From contig NC_052613.1 in NCBI RefSeq assembly GCF_016545825.1, positions 57,858,833 to 57,922,832 of the forward strand: a stretch of 64,000 bases of DNA, given 5' to 3'. The stretch comes from Eucalyptus grandis. Its lineage: Eukaryota > Streptophyta > Magnoliopsida > Myrtales > Myrtaceae. Made by a program: the position numbers and the translations under genes. This document shows, in pieces, positions 37,640 to 48,100 of this stretch; the stretch's first letter is position 1; the number at the start of each line of letters is the position of its first letter. Under the pieces are notes generated by a model, which saw only the letters and a list, made by a program, of their open reading frames with translations, was not told the origin of the DNA and ran no database searches.

Positions 37640-37760
37640 AAGGAAGAGAGAGAGGGTGGCCAGCCATTTGCTCGCCCAAGGAGAGAGAGAGAGAGAGGTG
37701 TGCGAGAGAGAGAGAGAGTTGTGCGAGAGAGGAGGAGCGGCCGAGAGAGAAAAGAGGAGG
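37640..37760. repeat. GA-rich microsatellite tract
   Basis: Imperfect (GA)n with several uninterrupted runs of 8-14 bases (37677-37700, 37704-37722). It lies in the 5' part of the LTR-like block. Open frames across it consist of Arg/Glu repeats and are compositional artefacts. Confidence 0.75.
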
Positions 37761-39109
37761 GAACCGCCGTGTGCCGCCATGTTCGCCGCCCTACGCCGTC
37801 GACCGTCCGTCCTAGAGGCAAGTGGGAGTCCTCTAGCTTCTCTTTCATGCTTGTGTGTTGTTTGGATGTTGAATCTTTGAGTGTTTAAGTGAGAAAAACC
37901 GAAGCATGGATGATGCATGTTGGAAGGTATGGCTGTTTGTGTTCGGACCGTGTGAGTCAGAAACTTTTTTGAGTTTGCATGTGTGTTTAGAGTCAGATTT
38001 TGGCTTCTATTTCTTCATGAGAGTTGTAGCTAACATCTTGAACTACAACATACTGAAATTTCGTGAAAAAGTATGGATATTTGAGGAGTTAAAGTCTTGT
38101 TCTACGGAGACCTCAGATCTGGAGAGTTTTTACTGACCTCTTGCTGGATTCGTGGTTGCATGTTGGTTTTTGTTGAGAATCTCACTTCAGTTTCTTCATG
38201 AAATTTGTAGGAGACATCTTAAAATACAACATACTCAAATTTTAAGTGAAATGAACAAGTATAGCCTAGTAAATCGACTAGATCTTGAAGATGATGATTC
38301 TGGTGATGTATTCCGAGATACCCGAGACTTCAAGGACCTAAATGATGACCCTACTCTGGTTATTTGACTTAGATCTCTTCATGAAACGTGTATAGGATAT
38401 CTTTATGTATAACATATTAAAATTTCAGAGAAAACTAAAGAGAATAGGTAGGTGAAATCTCAATATTTCGGGGATGTGTGCACTGGACAATGCGGTAATG
38501 GATCCAGAAGCTTCGTGAGGTTGTATAAAATAATTTAAAAATAATCTGGCTTGGAGTTCTTATAAAAGTTGTGCGAAAATGTCTTGGCTATCACTCTATA
38601 AAATTTCGTAATTTTTGGAGATCGTATGGATATTTTAATCGAATTTCTTCGGAAACTGTGCGTGCTGGTTTTATCCGAATATTATGTGCTGTTTTGTGAA
38701 AATTGTGAAATTGTGTGAAATTCAATTTGGCCATGAATTTTTGCATGAAATTGTCATCCTATTGGTTTGTTTAATGATTTCTTGAATTTTTATAATTTTG
38801 GGAATTTATGGATATTGAATTTAATATTTATTTATAAAAATAAATAAATAAATAAATAATAAAATAAATATAAAATGGATTATTTTATTGGCCATAAATT
38901 CCATTGAATTTATTAATAAATAATTATACATTGTTGTATGTATGACATTGAATTGTGATGCATGTGTGAATGCTATGCCAAGTATAACTTGTTTGATGTC
39001 ATGCCATATGCCATGTTAAATTGAGATTAAAATAATGGTAAATGTGGATAATGATAAGTGAGGAAGTGGTTGTGGTGGAGGATGAGGCCGGAATGTATAG
39101 AGATGCATT

Positions 39110-39400
39110 ACCGGAATTCCCTAGGAGATTCAGGATGCCCAGAATGTGGGGGGCCGGAAGCCTTGTCGGAGGTCTTTGCCCGAAAGGAATGCCTCGCGAT
39201 GCCAAGATTGGGGTGCGGGATGCCCGGCCAGGGAGTGTAAATGCCGGAAGCCCTGTCGGAGGTTTCTGCCCGAAGGGAATTCCTCGTGATGCTAGTTGAG
39301 ATGCGCGATGCCCGGAATGTGGGGGGCCGGAAGCCGGTGGCCATGGGATGGCGGAATTTGGGAGCCCTGTCGGAGGTCTTTGCCCGAAGGGATGATGAAA
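39110..39400. repeat. Minisatellite, GC-rich, three to four degenerate units
   Basis: Units of about 80-100 bases share GGAAGCCcTGTCGGAGG, TTTGCCCGAAgGGAAT and GATGCCcGG words (starts near 39147, 39244, 39327 and 39361). They sit inside otherwise AT-rich DNA of the LTR-like block. Confidence 0.7.
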
Positions 39401-39477
39401 TTGATGATTTGAGAAATGGGTGATGTGGTGATCAAATTTAAAGATAAAAGATGAAAATTAACCCATGATATGATATG

Positions 39478-39478
39478 C

Positions 39479-39525
<47 letters not shown>

Positions 39526-39860
39526 ATGTAATGTGAGATAATGATGATCACCCATGATATGATATGCATGATGATGATGATATGTGATGTGAAATAATGA
39601 TGATATGATATGCATGATGATATGCATGATGATGATGATGATGATGATGATATGTGACGTGAAATAATGATGATATGATATGCATGATGATATGCATGGT
39701 GATGATAATGATAATGATATATGATATGACATGTGTAATGTGATGATGTCATGATGATGATGACTTGTATGATGTAATGATGCCATGATGATAATGACAT
39801 GTAATGTGATGATGTCATGATGATGATGACATGTATGATACGATGATGATGCACATGTAT
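39478..39860. repeat. ATG/GAT trinucleotide-derived array
   Basis: Starts with a pure (GAT)n run of about 45 bases (39479-39524) and continues as higher-order units of ATGATATGATATGCATGATG type, repeated at about 39555, 39600, 39665, then TGATGTCATGATGATGATGAC units from 39745 to 39835. The long open frames here (His/Ile/Ser-rich on the minus strand) follow from the repeat. Confidence 0.85.
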
Positions 39861-40394
39861 GTGTTATAAATTGATATAATGATGCATGATAGTATGCGCA
39901 TGGCTTCAAGGTAAGAAATGCCTGCAATGCATGTGTAATTTGCATGATGCATTGAGTTGTTATTGGATTCCTTATCTGCTAAGTGGTTGTACTCACCCCT
40001 TTGGGGGCCCACATTTCATATTAGCAGTATGCCGCTTCCTGCCGTCACGCGTGGTGTATTTTACGGTCTACCATCCGATGTAGAGGTCGAGTGTCTTTGA
40101 GATAGACTGTCCCTCTATTCCGGACTGACTTTTATTCGAGTACGCTGTCTAGTGATGTACGACGTAGGCCTGGCTGAGGGCGCTGTTATTCAGGAGTTCA
40201 TATCTGTACATGTTCGTCGGGATGGAGCGATGCGAGGGATGTTGCCGCCGCCACCGCCTGATGCATCGGGTTGGGTGTGAGACCCGTGTGCGACGAGTAG
40301 GGGCTGTTTCTTTTTTGGGATAGTTAGCCGACACTGATGATGGGAATTGGTTGCACATGAAATAAGCCAATAGCCATTCTTCCCCACTTCCCGC

Positions 40395-40425
40395 CTCTAT
40401 ATATAGTATATATATATATAGATTC
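40395..40425 (+). promoter_or_regulatory. Candidate TATA region upstream of 40504 ATG
   Basis: An alternating TA tract (CTATATATAGTATATATATATATAG) lies about 80-105 bases upstream of an ATG in a good plant context (CTCCATGGCC). It is suggestive of a core promoter, but TA tracts are common in this DNA. Confidence 0.35.
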
Positions 40426-40503
40426 CCTCCAATTTGCGATCGTTTCCAAAATCCACAATTTTTTTTTGAAAGTCTCTTCTCCTGCGCAGACGCACCGAAC
40501 TCC

Positions 40504-40758
40504 ATGGCCGATCGTCGCACTCCATCATCGTCGAAGATGCTTTTCAGTTTCAAGATCGACGAAAAAGACCTTCTCGAAGCGATCGACGAATGTAAGTCAG
40601 GGCGAAACAAGAGCGTAGGCAACTTCTCTCTGTTCATCTCATCACTTTCGTTTTCTCGTCGATGTTCCGGTGCGTCGTTTGATTCTGAAGTTGATCATCG
40701 TGATTTTCTGGTCTCTGTTCTCAAGTTAACTGTATATCTCTTCGAATGTCGATGTTAA
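40504..40758 (+). CDS. Hypothetical small ORF or first exon, chimeric locus
   Basis: 84 codons from ATGGCC. The first 30 residues (MADRRTPSSSKMLFSFKIDE, then KDLLEAIDEC) vaguely recall the acidic EDLFEAID segment at the DMC1 N-terminus, and an in-frame GTAAGT donor at about 40591 would end such an exon. The resemblance is weak and the next DMC1 exons are missing, so this could equally be the first exon of another gene. The frame continues past the donor without a stop until 40758. It is GC-richer than the flanks, with a TA tract upstream. Expression is unknown. Confidence 0.3.
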   Translation: MADRRTPSSSKMLFSFKIDEKDLLEAIDECKSGRNKSVGNFSLFISSLSFSRRCSGASFDSEVDHRDFLVSVLKLTVYLFECRC

Positions 40759-41150
40759 GTGACTCTGAATACTGCTGAGTGGATGAGCTCGATTTCGATT
40801 TCGGTTTCGGTTGCTCAGTTTAGCTCGATTTTCCTGGAACATCGCCGTGAATCCATTGGTGTTTTTACATCTCGGCCTTTCTCTCGAACTTGTCGCGATT
40901 TTCTGCGCGTGCGATAGTTTTTAGTTTTTGTCTTCTGATGATCCAAGAGCAATTCCAGCCTTCGTTATGTTACGTGACATCCACTGGATGCCTTTTTTCC
41001 CGTGTATTCGTGACGTAGCTGGATTAATAACGAATATCCTAAGCTAAATTCATCAATAATATCTGTTGGAACGCTAGATTGTCAGTGATGATCTAGGAAA
41101 TGCTTTTGTCCTGACATTCTACATTCACCGGAAAAATTAGTTTAACACGA

Positions 41151-41362
41151 TGGTTAAGCTCGAGTCTTCGTTGGAGGACAATTCTGGTTCGCTGAAATCC
41201 AGCAAAGTGAAGAATAATGTGAAGAGAAAATCAGAGACAAAGATCGAAGAGTATCTCGAGCGTGTAATGCGGAAAGCTGATATATATCAGCTGAGAAGGA
41301 TCTGAAATTGGAAGGGAAGCTTGCCAAGAAGCTCAAGGTGAAGGATGGAAAGCTACGTGGGT
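41151..41362 (+). pseudogene. Lys/Glu-rich exon fragment, NOM1/SGD1-like (tentative)
   Basis: Reads MVKLESSLEDNSGSLKSSKV, then KRKSETKIEEYLERVMRKAD, then after a frame slip near 41280 AEKDLKLEGKLAKKLKVKDG and KLRG, followed by a GT donor. The KKLKVKDGKLRG phrase reminds me of plant nucleolar MIF4G/MA3 proteins (NOM1/SGD1, ribosome biogenesis). This is recalled, not verified, and the fragment is short. It sits between a possible first exon and DMC1 exons with which it does not belong. Confidence 0.35.
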
Positions 41363-41394
41363 AAGACAACGGAATGCATATGTTATTTTATGGA

Positions 41395-41980
41395 ACTCCT
41401 TCTATTCTTCATTCTTTTGAACAAGAAGCACCAGGGGTAAGAGAAAATTGTAGCGAAAGATTTGAAGGTAAATCTTCAGGAGAAAAAAGTGAACCGCAAA
41501 TTTCAATTCATTTCCTTTTCGTGATGTGATTGCCAAGAATGATTCTGAGTTTCCATTCGACTTCCACTTGAACTTGCTGTGATTTTCTGTGCATACAAGA
41601 GTGTAGTTTTCTTTCCTTAAATGACAAGAAGTAATTTTCGCTGCTACTTGAATATGATACGTGTAATTCATCTCTTTGACGTATGTCTTCTAAATCATAC
41701 AAGAGCAATTTGGCCTTTGTTATGTCACATCACATAGTAATTGCACCATCGGTACATCTATTATCCACGTATTTATGGCATAGATGGATTGATAACGAAT
41801 CTCCTAAGCTAAATTCGTCAACAATCACTATTGGAACACTTGACATTCTACATTCACCAGAAAATATAGAGTTAAACATGATGGTGGGTTGTTTTTTCTC
41901 GTTTGCAGGTATGGTGGCAAGTCTTCCTTCTTTTCTGGCTAATGTACTTGCTGTAATCTAGTCTTTCCATGAATTTGAAG
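41395..41980. repeat. Duplicated segment upstream of DMC1 relic C
   Basis: Matches 4480-4990 in front of relic A. From about 41925 the match jumps to the intron before the IIYARA exon (compare 6370-6419), so the early DMC1 exons have been deleted here. Confidence 0.65.
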
Positions 41981-43456
41981 ATCATTTATGCCCGTGCCTC
42001 TACTTCTGAGCATCAGTACAACTTGCTTCTCAGTTTGGCTGCCAAAATGTCTGAAGAACCATTTAGGTTCCTGGTAAGACAGTGCTCAAGAATCAAACTG
42101 CACACATTTTGTAAGGTGTCGATGGTTGACCTTAGCTGAGTAATATCTTTCAGATTGTGGATTCAGTGATCGCTCTCTTTCGAGTGGAATATAATGGAAG
42201 GGGAGAACTTGCAGGGCGTCAGGTCGATTCTGAAACCATCAAATCATGCGAGTTGCAAATTTTCAGCTCATCTGGTTTGACACTAATAGATTCCCAATTG
42301 CAGCAAAAATTGGCACAAATGCTCTCACGCTTACTTAAGATAGCCAAGGAATTTAATGTGGCAGTGTACATGACCAATCAAGGTACTGCATCACATCTCA
42401 TTTCTCCCACCTAGTCATGCATCCATTAAAGGATCTTATCCAATTTAGCTCTTTGATGGTTGCACACTGAAAAATAGCAATTTGGGACTACACTAAGCTC
42501 ATACTAGTTCTCGTAAATCTCAAGAACCAGCTATTTGGCGTAAACTAGTGATGCATACGGTAGCTGCAGTGCATGAGTTAAGCAAAAAGATAACTTTTTT
42601 GACAACTTTTTCTTTGATTTCTTTGTTTCAGTGGCATCAAAGAAGCATGCAGGTGGGCATGTTATGGGTCATGCAACTACAATTAGGTTGATGTTTACGA
42701 ATGGCAAAGGTGAGCAGTGGGTTTGGAAGGTGTTCAAAGCCCCAGACCTACCTAAAGCTGAAGCTATATCCTTTTTGTCTGGATCTTCGTCTAGCTATAC
42801 ACTTTATTGAAATTTACCAGATTACACTGCAGACATTAAACGAAATTTCTAGAAATCTAATATCAATCGGAGAGAAAGTTGATACTAAGTCTATATATGG
42901 ATAGGTGGAGACCAGAATTTGAGCAGTATACTTGTAGTATACTTACATGCGCCGCCTGTGCTATGGAAACAAAATACCCAACCATTGATGATGCCATACT
43001 GCAGATCTTCCTCTAGTTATATACTTCGTTGAAATTTTTCAGACCATACTGCAGAGACCAAGTAAAATATCTGGAAGTCTAGATCAAAATCTGTGAGAAA
43101 GTCGATACTTAGTCTACATAGGGATAGGTGGAGACCTGATTTAAGCATGATACTCACTGTATACTTGATGTTGCCTGGAGATCCATGAACATGTTGAATA
43201 CGAATTTTGTCCAGAGGAATTAAACAAAAAGAAGTAGCTATTGAGAATTTTCCTCAGTAGGACCGGTATGTTATTTTTAGCTGTGCTGTTACGTAGACGA
43301 TGCACATCTATCAAGACCATCACTTAATTTTATCAAAAAATTTAGGAAGAGCTCATCTGTCAATAAGATGAGACTGAGATATTCCATATATGTTGAACTT
43401 GACAAACACATGTTTTTCAGATAACACCAGGAGGCATCACTGATGTGAAGGACTGA
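41981..43456 (+). pseudogene. DMC1 meiotic recombinase, 3' half pseudogene (relic C)
   Basis: Begins at the exon [20 protein letters not shown] (after an acceptor at 41979-41980). It continues [20 protein letters not shown] (about 42151-42222), [20 protein letters not shown] with an intact YMTNQ (42301-42381) and a Gly-rich exon (about 42632-42780) with [18 protein letters not shown]. It ends with ITPGGITDVKD plus TGA (43421-43456). The [13 protein letters not shown] stretch is deleted from the Gly-rich exon, so part of the L2 region is missing. Each exon taken singly is open, but the N-terminal half including Walker A is absent. Relic C keeps the correct VDS at Walker B, unlike relic A. Confidence 0.9.
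42785..43180. repeat. Tandem duplication in the last DMC1 intron
   Basis: Two direct copies of about 175-190 bases: 42785-42955 and 43005-43180. Both contain a CTGCAGA-to-GATACT-AGTCTA-AT-GGATAGGTGGAGACC order. Relic A has a single copy (7250-7400). The copies differ at many positions, so the duplication is not recent. Confidence 0.65.
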
Positions 43457-44229
43457 AGGAGTCTCTCCAACCAGGAAGGCAGGCGAAGTGCTTTTTTTTT
43501 GTTAATCTGCAATTTGATGTTAGTCATCGTATTGACCGCAAGAGGCATATAATGAGCTCCCAAGCACTTGTTCATTTCCTTTCTCTGCAATGGACACTTT
43601 GTCACCCTTGTCAGAGCTTGTCCCTAAATTTCATTTGCTCGACGACGAACCATTCATGAATGACATGAGATACTTTCTCTAACTGTGATGGTGACCCAAA
43701 AGATTTGTCAACTACAGTCACCTTTGTGTATCGAATGCAATAAATATTGCAAGGGTAAGGCCGAAAGTATCTTTCCTGCTGCTCCTATATATGTTAAGCC
43801 AATTGAATGCAAATAATACAGCCTTATATGCTCTTAGGAACTTAATCGAGCATGGCATGTAATTGAAAGGTCATAGGACTTCATAAGAGATGTAACCAAA
43901 AGAAAATTATTCAGTGTCATTTTGAATAACCTCAAATGAAATGAAATTTATCAATCACTGTGTTTCGTCATAAAGAAAAAAACATAAAATTATCCAGTGC
44001 AATATGTTTTTAACTACACATAATAGCAGATGGGTTTAAGGTCAACAGTTTGTGGATATCATGGTTTTTATGAGCCCGAGAAGAAATCTAGTCACAATAT
44101 TTGAAAGCTAATTACCCAACATCATCTCCATTGAGTTTGCAATAATTTTCTTTTGATAATTAAAAAACTTTGTTGAACTTTCTTACACAAGAGCAATCTG
44201 GCTTTTGTTTATGTTACACGACATTCAAA
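43457..44229. repeat. Post-DMC1 duplicated flank (second copy)
   Basis: Collinear with 7697-8370, ending near 44110. The next 120 bases introduce the DMC1 relic D intron sequence. No gene seen. Confidence 0.6.
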
Positions 44230-44802
44230 TCGCACCATTGCAGTAGCTGCAGTCCTTGAGTTAAGGAAAAAGATGATTTTTGATGACTTTGTCTTTGATT
44301 TATTTGTTTCAGTCGTAGATGATCTAGGCGGTGCTGTGTTCATATCAGACCCAAAGAAACCTGCGGGTGGGGATGTTCTGGCTCATTTAGCCACAATTAG
44401 GTTGATATTTAGGAAAGGCAAAGGTGAGCAGCGCGTCTGCAAGGTGTTTAAGGCCCCAAACCTACCGAAAGCTGAAGCTAAGTCGATACTGAGTCTACAT
44501 ATAGATAGGTGGAGACCTGATTTAAGCACGGTGCTCACAGTATACTTGATGGTGTATGGAGATCCATGAACACGTTGAATACAAATTTTGTGCAGAGTAA
44601 TTAAACAAAAAGAAGTGGATATCCAGAATTTTTTTAAGCAGGACTAGTAGGTTAGTTGTGCAGCCTGTGCTATGTAGACTGCACATCTATCAAAACCATC
44701 ACTTATGTAAGAAATTTTAGCGAGAGCTCATATGTCAATAGGGTGAGATCGACAAACGCACGTTTTTCAGATAACAACAGGGGCATAGCCGATGAGGACT
44801 AA
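44230..44802 (+). pseudogene. DMC1 meiotic recombinase, last-exons scrap (relic D)
   Basis: Contains the Gly-rich exon (44313-44480): [20 protein letters not shown], then [20 protein letters not shown] and [11 protein letters not shown]. After a shortened intron, the last exon (44771-44802) is damaged: ITTG followed by a frame slip before DED-stop. The FISDPKKP stretch missing from relic C is present here. The position right after the flank of relic C indicates a tandem partial duplication rather than one gene. Confidence 0.85.
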
Positions 44803-45400
44803 AGAGGTCTCTCCTACCAAGATGGCCAAGCGAAGTTTTTTTTTTTTTTTTTTTGGGTTAATCTGCAGTTTGATTTTAGTCATCGTATTGATAGCTACCT
44901 CTATCTTCATGTTAAGTTTGTATCGGCAGGCATCAAGCTCCTTTTGACAGCTTTAAAATTGCACGAGAGGTTACCGCTTTAGCCTTAATATCTAACATCC
45001 TATCATTGTCTGTTATTAAAGTTCACATGACCCTTCACAAGGTGTTGTGTAAACTTGATTTCCATATGAGAACCAGCACGCTCCAAGTTATATTGGTTCA
45101 CATTTGTTCTCATATGACAATATCGTCCTGGTCTGATTTACTAGTAGAGATTCTATGCGGAAAACATTACATTGGATAGACTTTGCATGACGGCTAAATG
45201 AAATGCCAGAAAGATATTACTGCACAAAGCATGATCAGGTTCTGTAAAGGCTTGGTTTTATAAGTACATATACAGCTGCATAAAAACAATGTCATCTCAA
45301 ACTCTCAACATAGAGCAACAGACCATTAGAGCTGAAAAAATTGTCAATGTATGAGAAAGGGTGACTGGGTCATAAGCAACAGAAGGCCATTCAATAGCTA
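44803..45400. repeat. Spacer before TSJT1-like copy 2
   Basis: A T homopolymer lies at 44836-44854. Bases 45150-45390 match 10960-11205. No gene seen. Confidence 0.5.
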
Positions 45401-46478
45401 ATGGCCTGGCCAAAAAAGGGCCACAATGCATATGACTCGGCAGTGCAAGGACAAGTTCACAGCACTCCCAACTCTAGGCATGCTGGACTCCTTAGTCTCT
45501 GCACCACTTCAAATGTAGCGCTTTGCACTCAGCCCGAGCTATTCACCCTAGGAACTGGCTTCACCTCATTCGGTGCATGCTCGTAACTCCTCAAACATTT
45601 AGAGCTGGTAAAGAAGCATCCTGAGTTGGAAAAGAAGGCAACATTAACAGGTGAACGATTTGGCACTCAAAAATCATTGGAAGAGCAACATTGTAGGTGA
45701 AAAGGCACATTTCAATACATGCATACAGGTAAAGAACACCATTTTAACCTTAGATTATAAATTTATGTTCGAAACCAATTTTTCCAAAATGCTGTTACCC
45801 AACAACATAACATTCTCCTCTGAACTCTGCTTAATATCAGCAGAGCTCATCCATCCTTACTTTTCACATTGCAATGCATGGACCAAATTCCAGTGGAGCC
45901 GCATCAACAAACTGAAAAAATAATTACCTTTAGGGAATGGTGCGAAAGACTTCCCAAAGCCCATCTTCACGACTTCTGCATCATCTGAGCGAACAAGACT
46001 GCCTCCAGAATCAATTCCCCAGAAGGAAGGAAAACTGCCATAACATCCTGAATGATTCAGAGAACAGAAAGGATTAGATATAGATCACAGGTGGAGGGAG
46101 AGATTGAGAGCGATATCCCAGAACAAAACCAATGAACATTATTGTTACTCACACAGGCCAGAAAAGGGGTCTTAGAAGAGCTGTCGAAGAGCACAAAACC
46201 AAACTTCCTGCTGATGTCTCTCACATGACTTGATCAGCAGGGTAAGGCCTCCGATCCCTCAGAGTTCAATAAGCTTCTACGACGATAATGACCTCATTAG
46301 CGGTTTTATTCCATCCATATTGCTGCTTAAGAAGAGCAACATTGTCTATGTGTCCTTGGAACAAGCAGGAGATATCATCAACAACCGCAAACAATCTGTC
46401 ACAGAGGGTAAGGCATGTCAAATCTCGATGTGGGATGAGCTGATTGAGAAGAGAAGACAGTATGGCAATTTCCATCAA
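45400..46478 (-). pseudogene. TSJT1-like (YGL/LRDR) protein, pseudogene (copy 2)
   Basis: Minus strand. Exon 2 (about 46478-46150) reads RLFAVVDDISCLFQGHIDNV and ALLKQQYGWNKTANEV. A stop replaces Arg just before TLRDRRPYPADQV, and a frame slip follows before ISRKFGFVLFDSS. Exon 3 (46055-45930) reads SFPSFWGIDSGGSLV, SDDAEVVKMGFGKSFAPFPK. The last exon (about 45625-45400) has YEHAPNEVKPVPRVNSSG and then a stop. The Leu of the YGL motif is Trp here. The first exon is missing, as in copy 1. Confidence 0.85.
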
Positions 46479-47053
46479 TTAACAATCCAATAAATTTCAT
46501 TTTCTGGCTTTCAAAATGAACCAGAGACTCGAGTTCCACTATCTCCTTTAGGCTGACAAATGGAACCTTTCATGGTATCACAGTAAAGTCCAACAAAAAT
46601 CAGTTTGATCTAACCGTTGCCTCTCTAAACAATGAAATCACGATTATTTTTTCTTTTTTGGTGGTTAAAGCTACCATTATCAAGAGATGGAGTGGGAATT
46701 TGAATAGAAGAAAGATAAACTTTATTCTTTGACCAGGTAATCAGTTTTTAAATGGGTTTTGGCCTACATAGTTCATTCAAAATTTAGCTGTTTCATTCAC
46801 ATATTCAAACCTCCGTTTTCAATTTATCCTTCCATCTATACAATAACCGTTATGGGAAGAAAGAGAGCTTCTTATTTTGAATATTGACCTGAAAATGTTA
46901 AAAGGATATTATCTAACCAATTCACATACAGAAATTCACATTGTATTTTGTGGCTCCTACAATATAGTCACTAAAAGCAATTCTGTACTTAGAGTCAAAA
47001 GTACAACTTTTTAACCTATTGGCAAGTGATACTGCATATTCAATGTTAAAAAC
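46479..47053. other. Spacer, no gene recognised
   Basis: AT-rich. The end (47010-47053) matches 12900-12954 next to ABCF1 copy 1. Confidence 0.4.
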
Positions 47054-48100
47054 TTAAGACTCATCCTTCCATGAGCCCCAATCAAAATGACAAATGAGGG
47101 CCGCTGTTACTGTGAGTACATCCTGTATATCAGCAGCAATCCTCTCTTCATCCTTTTTTGCTTTCTCTCTGTAACAAAGCCTCATTTTATGTTTTATAAG
47201 GTAATGTGATGTGATCCCATTGAACCACTCTTGGCTGATGACAAGAACTAAACTCACCTGATTCGACGAGGACTGAAGTATCTTATTATGATCCTGGAAA
47301 TTCCCACAGAAAGGCGCCACCTTGCCTTGAGAAACCACCCAAAGCTTGTCCATGCTTCCAGATATTGGATGCTCATCGTGACTAACCTGCAAATCAAGGT
47401 GAAAAGATGGCTATTAGCTGTAAAGACGATCCATCATTGGTCAAATTGAAGTACTTTGGCAAAAAAATCAATCTCACTGTCGGACATCTTCCTTGGAACA
47501 AGACCAGACCTTGAATGAGCGCCTCAACGGCATCCAAATCCTGCAGTTTGGGATAGTAAAAAAACACAGAATCATACTCATCAATCCTTAGACAAGAAAC
47601 TAGCAATTTACAAAGATAAAACTTTAGTAGTCATAGGTCATTAAAGTAGAACTTAAAGTCCACATTTATAAACAAAGAAATTTCCACATTAATTATGTGC
47701 AAAACCCAATGCTGCCTATAGGATATTGGAACTACTTGGTATTATAGATTACTGCAATACAAAAACACCGATCATGCTAGCATACATGTTTGATTCCCAA
47801 TATTTTGCCAGTTGGAACAATTAGATTGGTTCTGTTCCATTATAAGTTAGATGTAAGATGGCAGAGGCTCCCTGTTGTGATCACTAATTGGTTCCATTGT
47901 ATTTTCAATGTAAAGACCAGATTCCTATAAGTTCAAATAGTGCAAGAACAATATAACAAGCTAACTGAAAAAGTCATCAAAGTCACAAAATGGAGAAAAA
48001 TGAGTAAAACTTACCAGATGATCGGATGGCTCGCAAGCAAAACTATGTGAGGTTTCTTGAAAGTTATCTTGGCAAATGCAATGCTGCTTTTCTAACCACC
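47054..48100 (-). pseudogene. ABCF1 (GCN20-type ABC ATPase) 3' pseudogene (copy 2)
   Basis: Three exons on the minus strand, one more than copy 1. Exon a (48100-48015) carries the ABC signature region, GGxKSSIAFAKITFKKPHIV where x is a stop replacing Gln, and then the Walker B stretch with one base deleted so that the DEPS motif is lost from frame; a GTAAG donor follows. Exon b (47540-47478) reads DLDAVEALIQGLVLFQG but its end is altered before the GTGAG donor. Exon c (47386 to about 47259) reads VSHDEHPISGSMDKLWVVSQ and GKVAPFCGNFQDHNKILQSS. An additional open tail runs to 47054 without resemblance to the family. Loss of Walker B and the stop in the signature exclude ATPase function. Confidence 0.87.

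Larger units (their letters stand above)
37120..40300. mobile_element. Second large LTR-like block, 3' boundary unresolved
   Basis: Begins TGTGGCATCCCAAAATTC (37120), which resembles the reversed end of the element at 32.7 kb. It contains a (GA)-rich leader-like tract (37640-37760), AT-rich DNA, a GC-rich minisatellite, an ATG-repeat array and a GTACTCACCCCTTT motif (39986). The order of purine tract, AT-rich body, repeat array and CACCC segment is what I would expect in a long non-coding LTR. No matching CA-terminated end or target duplication was found, so it may have been cut off where the DMC1 relic C block begins. Confidence 0.35.

Noticed and set aside
39292..39945. 217-codon minus-strand frame rich in His, Ile and Ser
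   Set aside because: It is the reading of an ATG-derived tandem array, not a protein.
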